Source of the DNA: Planctomycetota bacterium
GTDB taxonomy: Bacteria > Planctomycetota > UBA1135 > UBA2386
NCBI GenBank assembly: GCA_025459175.1
Contig: JALORC010000028.1
Location: 1 to 58,032, forward strand
Length of the DNA: 58,032 nucleotides
Direction of reading: 5' to 3'
Every line of letters starts with the position of its first letter. Position 1 is the first letter of the stretch. The position numbers and the translations under genes are program-made. The notes beneath the pieces are model-generated. The model worked only from the letters and a program-made list of their open reading frames with translations, did no database searches and was not told the DNA's origin. This document shows positions 36,938-45,730 of this stretch, piece by piece.

Positions 36938-37057
36938 GACGGACGGATGGGAATGCGGAATGGTGTAGGAGGCAGTCGGCCGCCGGTCGGCGACCGGCGG
37001 ACGCATCGCGCGCCGCGGCGCGGGCACGATGACCAGGAACGGAACGACGCGGTCCGT

Positions 37058-37414
37058 TCAGGCGCAGGGCGCGCGGGCCGGCGGCAGGCCCAAGGCGGCG
37101 ATGCAGCGCTGTCGCGCCACCGGCCGCGGCCGGGCCACGGCGCTGCCGCGGCACGGTTCGACCACATCCGGTTCGCCGCGCGCGGCGCGGCGCACCACGT
37201 GTTCGACGGCGCGATCGCCGGCTTCGATGTGCTGGGCGCAGGCGACCGGGCCGCCGAGCGGCAGACCGGCAGCGGCCAGCAGCACGAACAACACCACCGC
37301 CGACACGAAGCCGACCGCGCGGTGCCGCCGCCACGGGAGCCGCGGTGCGGCCAGTGGCGGCGAGGCAGCCAGTGGCGGCGAGATCGGATCGACGCTCGCG
37401 GCACGTTCGGTCAC
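37058..37414 (-). CDS. small single-pass membrane protein, 118 aa
   Basis: GTG 37414 overlaps the TGA of the upstream response-regulator gene (GTGA). The protein has a Pro/Ala-rich N-terminus, one membrane segment (VGFVSAVVLFVLLAAAGLPL) around residue 45, and a C-terminal part with five or so cysteines (PVACAQHI, VEPCRGS, QRCIAALG, APCA). It has no family I recognise. The cysteine pattern could reflect disulfides or metal binding on the outer face. Coupling suggests joint action with the regulator; this is inference. Confidence 0.6.
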   Translation of the reverse strand: MTERAASVDPISPPLAASPPLAAPRLPWRRHRAVGFVSAVVLFVLLAAAGLPLGGPVACAQHIEAGDRAVEHVVRRAARGEPDVVEPCRGSAVARPRPVARQRCIAALGLPPARAPCA

Positions 37415-38250
37415 GGCCGCACCTGCCGGGCGCGCAGCACGCGCTCCATCATCTCGTGCAGCAAGCTCTCCGGGAACGGCTTGGCGAGGAAGCCATCGGC
37501 CTTCTGGATGTCGGCCAGCGACACCCGCGCCGCGCTGTTGAGCAGCACCGGGATGCCGAGCGTGGCCGGGTCGGCCCGCAACCGCTCGATCACCTGCAGC
37601 CCGTCGAGCTCCGGCAGTTCGTAGTCGAGCAGCACCAGATCGGGCAGCAGTTCCCGCGCCGCCACGACCCCGCTCGGGCCGTCGTGGACCTTGCAGGTGC
37701 GATAGCCGCGGCGCTGGATCAGCGCCTCGACCGCGGCCGCCAGGTCCTCCTCGTCGTCGACGATCAGCACCAGCCCCTTGCACGGCTCGTTGCCGGCCCC
37801 GCAGCTGGCCACGATCTGCCGCCGCACCATCGCCGCGGTGTCGAGTCCGGCCTGCTCGAAGCCTTGCTCGATCTGCCGCTTCAGGTCCCGGTTGAAGCGC
37901 CGCACCGCGAGCCACTGCTCGTAGTCGGGGTAGTCGGGCTTGATCTCCATCTGGTCGTGGGTGTCGACCGCGAAGTAGTACTCGCCGGCCAGCAGGTGCT
38001 CCTGCAGCAGCAGCTTCATGAACGGGTAGTTGCGGTTGCCGAGCCGCATCGTGTAGCGGTGGCACGGGTGGCCGGGCACGGTCTCGTGCTGCTCCTTCTG
38101 GAACAGCGTCAGCACCGCATCGGGGCTGTTGGGCGCCAGCGCATCGAGCGCTTCCTGCGGCCGCCGCGGCCGGCCGGTGCCGTAGGCCAGATCCTGGTAG
38201 ATGCGGATCGCCCGCGCCACCATCTCGGCCGTGAGCGCGGCGAGCCTCAT
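37411..38250 (-). CDS. response regulator with unknown N-terminal domain, 279 aa
   Basis: Residues 1-150 form an unrecognised domain with VARAIRIYQDLAYG, FQKEQHETVPGHPCHRYTMRLGN and DPYEQWL-like DYPDYEQWLAVRRFN. Residues about 160-279 are a receiver domain: VLIVDDEEDL acidic pair, phospho-acceptor in LVLLDYELPELDG near 210, a switch Ser in LLNSAA, and FLAKPFPE. There is no DNA-binding output domain, so the N-terminal domain is the likely output. ATG 38250 overlaps the pyrD stop (ATGA). The gene is thus in one transcript with dksA-lspA-pyrD and a small membrane protein. Confidence 0.82.
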   Translation of the reverse strand: MRLAALTAEMVARAIRIYQDLAYGTGRPRRPQEALDALAPNSPDAVLTLFQKEQHETVPGHPCHRYTMRLGNRNYPFMKLLLQEHLLAGEYYFAVDTHDQMEIKPDYPDYEQWLAVRRFNRDLKRQIEQGFEQAGLDTAAMVRRQIVASCGAGNEPCKGLVLIVDDEEDLAAAVEALIQRRGYRTCKVHDGPSGVVAARELLPDLVLLDYELPELDGLQVIERLRADPATLGIPVLLNSAARVSLADIQKADGFLAKPFPESLLHEMMERVLRARQVRP

Positions 38251-39239
38251 CGCACGCACCCTCCGACCGCCGGCGCGTTCGACGCGCTGCCGGGCTGCCG
38301 ATGCAGCGCGCCGCGCAAGGCCCCGATCGTGGTGCCGGCGGCGAGCAGCCGCTGCTCGATCTCGCCGACCAGCCGGAACATCAGCGCCGGATCGGTGAAC
38401 ATCGAGGTGCCGACCTGCACCGCGCTGGCGCCGGCGCAGACGAACTCGAGCACGTCGTCGGCCGAACGCACGCCGCCGACGCCGAGGATCGGCAGCGGCA
38501 CCGCGCGGGCGAGTTCGTAGACCATGCGCAGCGCGACCGGCTTGATCGCCGGGCCGGACAGGCCGCCGATGGTGCGGCCGAGCACCGGGCGCTGCTTGCG
38601 CCAGTCGACCGCCATGCCGATCAGCGTGTTGATCGCGGTGATGCCGTCGGCCCCACCTTGCTCGGCGCCGCGTGCGATCGCGATGATGTCGGTGACGTTC
38701 GGCGACAGCTTCGCGAACACCGGCACGTTAGCGACCTGCTTGACCGCCCGCACCGCCCGCTCCGTCAGCCGCGGATCGGTGGAGAACAACAGCTTGCCCT
38801 CCTGCACGTTCGGGCACGACAGGTTGACCTCGAGCAGGTCGATGCCGGCCGCACAGAAGCGTTCGGCGAGCCGGACGAAGTCGTCGATCGATTCCCCGCC
38901 GATGTTGATGACGATGCGCGGGCCGATCCCGTTCCGGGCGCGCCCCGCGGCCTGCAGCTCGCGCATGCGCGGCAGCGTCTCGGCGATGAAGTAGTCGACC
39001 CCTTTGTTCTCGAGGCCGATCGAGTTCAGCATGCCCGACGGCGTCTCCATGATGCGCGGCGGCGGGTTGCCGTGCCGCGGCAGCAGCGTCACGGTCTTGC
39101 TGACCAGACCACCGACGTGCCCGAGATCGGAGAACTGCCGCCCCTCCCAGCCCGAGCCGAAGGTGCCGGAGGCACTGAGCACGGGGTTGGCGAGGCGCAG
39201 GCCCGCGAGGTCGGTCTGGAGCTGGATCGGCGGCGTCAA
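38247..39239 (-). CDS. pyrD: dihydroorotate dehydrogenase, class 1 (PyrD)
   Basis: The 330-residue FMN enzyme oxidises dihydroorotate to orotate in pyrimidine synthesis. It has LANPVLSASGTFGSG at the start, SIGLENKGVDYF, the catalytic-loop cysteine in VNLSCPNVQEG (Cys marks class 1; class 2 has Ser), FAKLSPNVTDI, AINTLIGMA, GGLSGPAIKP and LGVGGVRSADD. This pattern is that of class 1B, which normally works with PyrK, but pyrK is not here. The start is the rare TTG 39239; no better in-frame codon lies near. The gene follows lspA by 19 bp. Confidence 0.93.
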   Translation of the reverse strand: MTPPIQLQTDLAGLRLANPVLSASGTFGSGWEGRQFSDLGHVGGLVSKTVTLLPRHGNPPPRIMETPSGMLNSIGLENKGVDYFIAETLPRMRELQAAGRARNGIGPRIVINIGGESIDDFVRLAERFCAAGIDLLEVNLSCPNVQEGKLLFSTDPRLTERAVRAVKQVANVPVFAKLSPNVTDIIAIARGAEQGGADGITAINTLIGMAVDWRKQRPVLGRTIGGLSGPAIKPVALRMVYELARAVPLPILGVGGVRSADDVLEFVCAGASAVQVGTSMFTDPALMFRLVGEIEQRLLAAGTTIGALRGALHRQPGSASNAPAVGGCVR

Positions 39240-39258
39240 GCGTCGAACAGGATACCGA

Positions 39259-39852
39259 CTAGGCCGCCGGCTTGCGACCCGCCTTGCTCGCCAGCTGGCG
39301 GTCGTCGCGCCACAGCAGCAGGAACAGGCCGATCGCCCCCACCGTGATGCAGGAGTCGGCGACGTTGAAGGCCGGGAAGTCCCACTTCCACGGCCAGCTG
39401 CCGGAGAAGTGCAGGAAGTCGCGCACCGAGCGGTCGGCGCGCACGAAGTTGTCGTAGAGGTTGCCTATCGCACCGGCCAGCACCAGGCTCAGCACCAGCA
39501 GCTGCAGCCGCGCGGTGCGCGCGGTGTTGCGCACGAACCAGAACAGCCCGACCACCGCCACGCAGCGCAGCACCATCAGCACGATGGTGCCGTCCTGGAA
39601 CAGCCCCCAGATGGTGCCGGTGTTGCCCCAGCTGACCAGTTCGAAGCGCAGCGCGCCGTCGAACACCAGGAACGGCGGGCGATGGCTCTCCGGCAGCCGG
39701 TCGTGGCCGGAACGAGCCGCCTGCTCGGCGAGGAAGGCGAACGCGGCGTGCTTGCTCCACAGGTCGGCGAGCACCAGCAGCGGCCACGGCAACCAGAACA
39801 GCAGCTTGCCGCCGAAGCCCTTGGGCTCGGCCGACGGTTCGGCGGCCGCCAC
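39259..39852 (-). CDS. lspA: lipoprotein signal peptidase (LspA)
   Basis: The 197-residue membrane aspartyl peptidase removes signal peptides from lipoproteins. The two catalytic aspartates are in LAGAIGNLYDNF and FNVADSCITVG. Four membrane segments are visible, including LLFWLPWPLLVLADLWSK and GLFLLLWR. The periplasmic loop between helices 1 and 2 is longer than usual. ATG 39852 follows the dksA-like stop by 3 bp. The window encodes at least two lipoproteins that would need it. Confidence 0.95.
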   Translation of the reverse strand: MAAAEPSAEPKGFGGKLLFWLPWPLLVLADLWSKHAAFAFLAEQAARSGHDRLPESHRPPFLVFDGALRFELVSWGNTGTIWGLFQDGTIVLMVLRCVAVVGLFWFVRNTARTARLQLLVLSLVLAGAIGNLYDNFVRADRSVRDFLHFSGSWPWKWDFPAFNVADSCITVGAIGLFLLLWRDDRQLASKAGRKPAA

Positions 39853-39855
39853 GGC

Positions 39856-40308
39856 TCAGGCGATCTCGCGGTTGCGTTCTTCGGTCTCCTGGTGGCGCAC
39901 GCAGTAGCGCGCCCACGGCAGGTACTCGAGCCGCGCCTTCGGGATCCAGATGTCGGTCGCCTTGGCCGGCTTCGGCTTCTTGCCGTCCTTGGCCGGCTTC
40001 TTCGCGTTCTCGATCTCCTCCTGGCACAGCGGGCAGACGCCGTACTCCCAGTCGCCGCGGCCGTCGATGCGATCGATCGCTTCCTCGATCAGCTTGATGG
40101 TCTCCTCCTCGTTCTCGATCAGGCCGAGCATGAAGCCCTGGTCGTAGTTGTCGGTGCCCTGATCGGCGAGGTGATCGACCGACGCGTCCTGGTCGGAGGC
40201 CCGCAGCGCCTCGTCCCGCATCGAGCCGACGTCACCGCGCAGCGAGGACAACTGCTTCTCGAGGGTTGTCCGGTACTTCTGCAGATCGGTCTTGGTCGGC
40301 TTGGTCAT
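39856..40308 (-). CDS. TraR/DksA-type zinc finger protein
   Basis: The 150-residue protein has a coiled-coil N-terminal part (DLQKYRTTLEKQLSSLRGDV and ENEEETIKLIEEAIDRI) and a zinc finger started by YGVCPLCQEEI and closed by ARYCVRHQE, separated by a Lys/Pro-rich insert. This is the shape of DksA/TraR proteins, which bind the RNA polymerase secondary channel with ppGpp. Classical DksA has Cys-x2-Cys at both ends; here the second pair is reduced to Cys with His two residues later. It is the first gene of the dksA-lspA-pyrD run. Confidence 0.88.
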   Translation of the reverse strand: MTKPTKTDLQKYRTTLEKQLSSLRGDVGSMRDEALRASDQDASVDHLADQGTDNYDQGFMLGLIENEEETIKLIEEAIDRIDGRGDWEYGVCPLCQEEIENAKKPAKDGKKPKPAKATDIWIPKARLEYLPWARYCVRHQETEERNREIA

Positions 40309-40341
40309 GACGGCGATGCGCGGGAAAAGCTCGGCGGTTGC

Positions 40342-40372
40342 CCGAGGAACGGAAGTGTCCGAGGAACGGAAG
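40342..40372. repeat. tandem 14-bp repeat upstream of the dksA-like gene
   Basis: CCGAGGAACGGAAG occurs at 40342-40355 and 40359-40372 with a TGT spacer. The repeat lies 34 bp before the dksA-like start, in what would be its leader, and may be a regulator-binding or RNA element. Confidence 0.45.
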
Positions 40373-40556
40373 GCGATTGTCTTCGGCGAGCGGGGGCCGA
40401 GCGGCTGCCGGACGCGGTTCGCGCCGGGCCGCCTCGATCGGTCTCCGCCGCGAAGGGGCGGGGACCATACGTAGCCTCCGGAGGGTCGTCAAGGCGCGCG
40501 CCCGCCGGTCCGACGGGCCGTTCTGGAACGGCGTTCGTGGCCGCCGGTCGCGGCAG

Positions 40557-40568
40557 TATGGTCCACGG
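40557..40568 (+). promoter_or_regulatory. -10-like TATGGT before the recombinase gene
   Basis: TATGGT lies exactly 6 nt before GTG 40569. Its complement (GGACCATAC, 40462-40470) faces the dksA side, so GTATGGTCC forms a widely spaced inverted pair in this divergent region and may mark both promoters. Confidence 0.45.
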
Positions 40569-41456
40569 GTGGCTGCCACCGAGCCGTGCCGTCGCATCCT
40601 GGCCGACTTCCTGGTCTACCTGGGGGTCGAGCTGCAGGTTTCCCCGCACACGGTGGCCGCCTACCGCGCCGACCTGAGCCGCTTCCTGCTCGGCCACGGC
40701 GAGCTGCCGCCCCGCGCCGCGATCGACCGCCACCTCGCGGCGCTGCTGGGCAGCCATGCGCCGGCCTCGATCGCCCGCGCCGCGGCGGCGATCCGCGGCT
40801 TCTATCGCTTCGCGCACGCCGAAGGCCTGTGCAGCGAAGACGTCGCCACCGGTCTGCTGGGGCCGAAGCTCGAGCAGAAGCTGCCGAAGGCGCTGACGCG
40901 CGCCAACGTGCAGCGCCTGCTCGAACTGCCGGCCGAGGGCGAACTCGGCGTGCGCGACCAGGCGCTGCTGCACGTGATGTATGCGACCGGGTGCCGCGTC
41001 AGCGAAGTCACCGGCCTGCGCACCGGCAGCGTGATCGCCGAACACCGGCTACTGCGCGCGCTCGGCAAAGGCAACAAGGAGCGCCTGGTGCCGATCGCCG
41101 ATGCCGCGCTGCAGTGGTTGCAGCGCTACCAGCAGCAGGTGCGACCGGTGCTGCGCGCGCGCGCGAGCAAGGACCCGGGCGACGTGCTGTTCCTGTCGCG
41201 CACCGGCCGACCGCTCGACCGCGTGCGCGTGTTCCAGGTCGTGCGGGCGGCCTGCGCGCGGGCCGGGCTCGCGTTCGCCTGTTCGCCGCATGCGCTGCGG
41301 CACTCGTTCGCCACCCACCTGGTGGCCGGTGGCGCCGACCTGCGCAGCGTGCAGGAGATGCTCGGCCACGCCTCGCTGCAGACCACGCAGATCTACACGC
41401 ACGTCGACCACGAACGGCTGCAGGCGGTGCACCGCCGGCTGCACCCGCGCGGCTAA
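40569..41456 (+). CDS. tyrosine recombinase, XerC/XerD type
   Basis: The 295-residue recombinase has an N-terminal SAM-like domain (FLVYLGVELQVSPHTVAAYRADL) and a full catalytic domain: Arg in TGCRVSEVTGL, Lys in GKGNKERLVP, His-x-x-Arg in HALRHSFATHL, His in LGHASLQTTQIY, and the Tyr nucleophile in that last motif. The length and compactness match XerC/XerD, which resolve chromosome dimers at dif, rather than a phage integrase. The start is GTG 40569 with an adjacent TATGGT. The stop overlaps the convergent glycosyltransferase stop by 2 bp. Confidence 0.92.
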   Translation: MAATEPCRRILADFLVYLGVELQVSPHTVAAYRADLSRFLLGHGELPPRAAIDRHLAALLGSHAPASIARAAAAIRGFYRFAHAEGLCSEDVATGLLGPKLEQKLPKALTRANVQRLLELPAEGELGVRDQALLHVMYATGCRVSEVTGLRTGSVIAEHRLLRALGKGNKERLVPIADAALQWLQRYQQQVRPVLRARASKDPGDVLFLSRTGRPLDRVRVFQVVRAACARAGLAFACSPHALRHSFATHLVAGGADLRSVQEMLGHASLQTTQIYTHVDHERLQAVHRRLHPRG

Positions 41457-42862
41457 CCGCCGGGCCGCGGCCCGGCCGGTGCCGCGGCCGACCGCCGGCG
41501 ATACACGAACAGCGTGTGGTCCGAGCCCTGGCGCGGCCCCGGCAACACGCGCCACAGCTCGAACCCGCGCTGCAGCGCGGTGGCCAGTTCCGGATCGCGC
41601 TGCCACTGCGCGGCCTCGTCCGCGCGCAACACCAGCAGACAACTGGCGTCCGGCCGTTCCTGCCGCAGCTGGGCGAGGGCCGCTGTCCCCAGCGCCAGAT
41701 CGATCGTGCGCACCTCGATGCCGGGATGCGGGTCGCCGACTTCGCGCCCGTCGTTGGGCCGCAGGTAGCAGCCGAGCGGCCCGGCGCCGCTGGCGGCGGC
41801 GAGCAGCAGACCACCGGGCCCCTGCACGGTGCCGAGCGCCAGGTCCTTGGCCACACGCCAGGCCGGACGATTGCCCTCGTGCAGCGTGGCGCGCAGCCAG
41901 TTCTCGACCCCACCATCGATGGTGGCGAGGCCGGCGACCAGAGCCGCCCCGGCCGCCGACAGCCAGCGCCGGCCGGCGAGCGCCGAGCGCCACTGCCCGC
42001 CGAGTTCGACCACCGCGCCGGTCGCCAGCGCCAGCACGCCGGGCAGCGCGAGCAGTCCCACGACCGCGAACTCGACCACGCCGGCCCACGCCAGCACCGC
42101 CGCCGCCGCCGCCGGCGTCACCACCGCGAGCCACGCCGAACGAGCTCGCGCCGACCCGCACGCCGCCAGCCCCGCGGCCGCGAGCAGCCACGGCCGCACC
42201 CAATCGAGCCACCAGATCGCCGCGACTGCCGCCACCAGCGCCACCACCGGCAACGCGATGGCCGCCGCGCGACCGCGCAGCAGGCCCGCCGACAGCCCGA
42301 GCGCAGCCAGCCAACCCAGCGGGTGCACCGCGACCACCACCACCTGGGTCACCGCCGCCAGCACGTAGCGCCGCCGCAGCACGAGGCCGAGCACGGCAGT
42401 GACGCCGGCCGCCAGCACCACCGCCGGCGCCGCGGTCTGGCTCTGCGCGACGTGCCACGGATGCAGCGCCAGCAACAGCGCCGCCAGCACTGCGACGCCG
42501 GTGCCGAGCAGCGGCGCGGCCATCACCGCCAGCAGCGGCACGGTCAGCGCCCCGACGAACGCGAACGGCAGCCGCAGCCAGCCCTCGGTGAGTCCGGCCA
42601 ACCAACCATGTTCGGCGAGTTGGCGCAGCAGCCACGGCAACAGCGGGTGCCAGCGCTCGGGCTCGGTCGCGAGCTGCTCGCTGGACATCGCCAGCAGCCG
42701 GAAGGTGTGCGCTTCGTCCTCGTTCCACGACCACCGCTCGAGGTGCCAGAGGCGCAGCGCCGCAGCCAGCACGGTGACCGCCAGCAACAGCAGCAGCCGC
42801 GCCGCGGACCACGGCGTGGGCAGCGGCGAGGAGGTGGTCGGTTCGGCGAGCGGCAGGGCCAT
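41453..42862 (-). CDS. membrane glycosyltransferase-like protein (GT39/ArnT type), 469 aa
   Basis: Around ten membrane helices follow an N-terminal segment with RLWHLERWSWNEDEAHTFRLL, the acidic first-loop motif of GT-C enzymes that use polyprenyl-phosphate sugars. A soluble C-terminal domain of about 120 residues carries LGCYLRPNDGREV. It probably glycosylates a lipid or protein on the outer face. ATG 42862 is chosen because the upstream ATG (42877) lies within TATGGT, a hexamer used as a -10 elsewhere here. The gene is divergent from the YfhO-like gene. Confidence 0.78.
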   Translation of the reverse strand: MALPLAEPTTSSPLPTPWSAARLLLLLAVTVLAAALRLWHLERWSWNEDEAHTFRLLAMSSEQLATEPERWHPLLPWLLRQLAEHGWLAGLTEGWLRLPFAFVGALTVPLLAVMAAPLLGTGVAVLAALLLALHPWHVAQSQTAAPAVVLAAGVTAVLGLVLRRRYVLAAVTQVVVVAVHPLGWLAALGLSAGLLRGRAAAIALPVVALVAAVAAIWWLDWVRPWLLAAAGLAACGSARARSAWLAVVTPAAAAAVLAWAGVVEFAVVGLLALPGVLALATGAVVELGGQWRSALAGRRWLSAAGAALVAGLATIDGGVENWLRATLHEGNRPAWRVAKDLALGTVQGPGGLLLAAASGAGPLGCYLRPNDGREVGDPHPGIEVRTIDLALGTAALAQLRQERPDASCLLVLRADEAAQWQRDPELATALQRGFELWRVLPGPRQGSDHTLFVYRRRSAAAPAGPRPGG

Positions 42863-43003
42863 CGGCGGCGCGACCATACGCGGCCGGCCGCCGCCGCGAC
42901 ACCACCGGCTCTCGCCGCCGCCGCGAGCCGCCCGTCGCATCGGCCGAGCGCGAGGTCGGCAGCGACCATTGCACCGGCGCCCGAGCCCCTGCATCGTGGT
43001 CGT

Positions 43004-45667
43004 GTGCATCCTCGCGCCCGCCATCTGGCACTGCTGTCGCTGCTGCTGGCGCCGCTGCTGTGGCTGTGGCCGTGCGTGTTCGGCGACCGCACGTTCGTGC
43101 CATATGACGTCGCGCAGTTCCCGCCGGCGAGCCTTCTGCTGTCGCCCGAACAGCTCGCCGCCGCCAGCGCCGGCGCCAACCACGACGTCACCGAACCACC
43201 GGTATGGTTCGTGCCCGAACTCGAACTCGCCGGCCGCGAACTGCGCGCCGGCCGCTGGCCGGGCTGGAACCCGCATGCGCGCGGCGGTGCGCCGCTGCAC
43301 GCGCACGGGCTGATCGGCCTGTGCTACCCGCCGAACTGGCTGCTGCTCGTCACCGCCGAACCGGCGACGCGGCTCGGGCTTGTCACCTGGATCAACCTCG
43401 CACTCGGTGGCCTGCTCGCGTTCGGCCTGCTGCGCAAGAGCGGGCTGGCGACGCTGCCGGCCTGGTTCGGCGCGCTGCTGTTCGAACTGTCGGCGCCGAT
43501 GGCGACCAACGCGTTCTTCTGGATGCGACTCGGCAGCTTCGTGTGGCTGCCCGGCGTGCTGTGGGCAGTGCTGGCCATCGCCGACGCCGAACGGCTGCGC
43601 GCGCGGCACCTCGCCGGACTCGGCGTCGCGGTGGCGATGGCGTGGCTGGCCGGGTTCCCGCCGTTCGCGGCCACCACGACGTTGCTCGGCGGCGGCTTCG
43701 CGCTGTGGCTGCTGGTGGCGCGGTGGCGGCGCGCCGGTGCGTCGGCGACGCGTCGACTCGCGGCCCGGTTGCTGCTGGGCTTCGCGCTCGGCGGTTGCCT
43801 CGCGCTGCCGCAGGTGCTGCCGTCGCTGCAGTTCTTCCCGCACAGCGCGCGGGAGACCAAGCCCGGGTTCCAACGCATCGCCGACCAGTCGTTCGAGAGT
43901 TACGGGCTGCTCGGCTACCTGTGGCCCGATGCGCTCGGCCATCCGAGCGACACGGCGGCGGTGCCGTATTCGATCCGCAATCCGCTCGGCCTGCTGTGGA
44001 ACACGCGGCAACGCTCTGGCAAGCCGGCCGAGCCGAACTTCAACTACACCGAGTATGCGGTGTTCGTGGGCCAGCTCGGCGCGCTGCTCGCCGTGCTCGG
44101 CGCGCTGGCCGGACGCGGCGGTGGGCGCGGGTTCGCGCTCGCGGCGTGGCTCGGTTGCGCCGGCCTCGCGCTGTTCTGGCCGGGGCTGCGGCTGCTCTAC
44201 CTGCTGCCGCTGGTCGAGAACGTGTGGCCGCTGCGGTGGCTGGCGCCGGCCTCGCTGTTCATGGCCTGGCTGGCCGGCATCGGCCTGCAGCGCCTGCTCG
44301 ACGGCGGTCGGCGCTGGCCGCTCGCCCTCGCCGCCGCGGCGCTGGCGCTCGGCGTGCCGAGCGCGATGGTGCAGGACCCGAGCCGCTGGACCGAGGCCGA
44401 CAGCCGCGCGTTCGCGCAGCAGCTCGCCGACCGGTACGGCGTCGACCTCGCCGGCGCCGTGAACCACGTGCAGTACGAATCGCCCGGCATCGACCGCTTC
44501 CGGGCCGCGCAGCAGCGCCTGTACGACGAAGCGTGGCGCGCGGCGCCGTGGCTGCTCGGCAGCGCGCTGTGGCTGGTGGGAATGGCGCTCGCCGGCAGCG
44601 AACGCTGGCGCCGCTGGCTCGGACTCGCGGCCGGCGTCGCGGCAGCGGTGCAGCTCGGCCTGCACGGTGCTTCGATGACCCGCGGCATCGGCCGCACCGC
44701 ACCTCCGCAGACGCCGGTGCACACGTTCTTGCGGCAGCAGGCGAACGCCGCCAGTGCGACCGGCGGCTTCATGGTAGCGCGCGGCGCCGACGCGCTGCCG
44801 CTGCCGAGCCAACTGCCGCCGGGTCAGCTGCTGGCGCCGGGCCTGCGCGACCTGCAGTTCTACTCGCACTTCGACGGCCGCTCGCTGCAGCCGCTGCAGC
44901 GCCTGCTCGGCAGCTGGCTCGGCACGCTGCACGCGAGCAAGGGCTATCTCGACTGCGCGCTGCCCCACACACTGCCGCCGGCCGCCGCCGAGGCCGAGTA
45001 TGCGAGCGGTCGGCAACCGCGCGACTACGTGGCCGGGCATCCGTTCGAGCACCCGCTGCTCGATCTGCTCGGCGTGCGCTACGTGCTGTCCGTGGGTCCG
45101 GTGCCACTGCCACATACCGGCGCGGCGATCGCGATCGAAGGCTGCCCGCCGTCGTTCCACGTGCAGGAACGCACGTCAGCGCTGCCGCGCGCGTTCGCGG
45201 TCGACACCGTGCAGCCGCACCGCGACGACGCCTCGGTCGTGCAGGCGCTGCTGCAGCCGACGTTCGCACCGCTGCGGATCGCGCACGCGCTGGCGGCCGA
45301 GCTGCCGACGCCGTTGCCGGATGCGGCCTCCGATGCGGCCCGGCGCCGGCCGGTGCGGTTCGTGCGCGACGAGCCGACCACGATCGAACTCGACGTCGAT
45401 GCCGGCGCGCAGCCCTGGCTGCTGCTGACCGACACGTTCCTGCCCGGCTGGACCGCGACGATCGACGGCCGGCCGCAGCCGATCGTGCGCGGCGACCACG
45501 CCTTCCGGCTCGTCGCGCTGCCCGCGCAATCGTGCCGCGTGGTGTTCACCTACCGTTGCCCCGGCCTCGCGATGGGTACTGCCATGGCCGGTTTCGCGAC
45601 GCTGGCCTGGCTGCTGTACGCATTCACGACGAAGCGTCGGCATTCGCCCCGCCCCAACGGCAACTGA
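43004..45667 (+). CDS. YfhO-family large membrane protein, 887 aa
   Basis: About a dozen membrane segments are followed by a C-terminal beta-rich domain (about 750-850) with LLLTDTFLPGWTATIDGRPQPIVRGDH and a final membrane helix. The LPGW-x-A-x-x-DG motif is typical of YfhO-type proteins, which are GT-C-like and implicated in glycosylation of teichoic acids or surface glycans. The first periplasmic loop has the expected PP-Asp/Glu region and a GWNPHARGGAPL stretch. GTG 43004 is the only start close to the first membrane helix. Confidence 0.82.
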   Translation: MHPRARHLALLSLLLAPLLWLWPCVFGDRTFVPYDVAQFPPASLLLSPEQLAAASAGANHDVTEPPVWFVPELELAGRELRAGRWPGWNPHARGGAPLHAHGLIGLCYPPNWLLLVTAEPATRLGLVTWINLALGGLLAFGLLRKSGLATLPAWFGALLFELSAPMATNAFFWMRLGSFVWLPGVLWAVLAIADAERLRARHLAGLGVAVAMAWLAGFPPFAATTTLLGGGFALWLLVARWRRAGASATRRLAARLLLGFALGGCLALPQVLPSLQFFPHSARETKPGFQRIADQSFESYGLLGYLWPDALGHPSDTAAVPYSIRNPLGLLWNTRQRSGKPAEPNFNYTEYAVFVGQLGALLAVLGALAGRGGGRGFALAAWLGCAGLALFWPGLRLLYLLPLVENVWPLRWLAPASLFMAWLAGIGLQRLLDGGRRWPLALAAAALALGVPSAMVQDPSRWTEADSRAFAQQLADRYGVDLAGAVNHVQYESPGIDRFRAAQQRLYDEAWRAAPWLLGSALWLVGMALAGSERWRRWLGLAAGVAAAVQLGLHGASMTRGIGRTAPPQTPVHTFLRQQANAASATGGFMVARGADALPLPSQLPPGQLLAPGLRDLQFYSHFDGRSLQPLQRLLGSWLGTLHASKGYLDCALPHTLPPAAAEAEYASGRQPRDYVAGHPFEHPLLDLLGVRYVLSVGPVPLPHTGAAIAIEGCPPSFHVQERTSALPRAFAVDTVQPHRDDASVVQALLQPTFAPLRIAHALAAELPTPLPDAASDAARRRPVRFVRDEPTTIELDVDAGAQPWLLLTDTFLPGWTATIDGRPQPIVRGDHAFRLVALPAQSCRVVFTYRCPGLAMGTAMAGFATLAWLLYAFTTKRRHSPRPNGN

Positions 45668-45730
45668 CCTCAAGCGCGCCGTCGGCACCCGCCGAAAGGA
45701 CAGCGTGCCGCGTTCCTCGCATCCGCCGCC

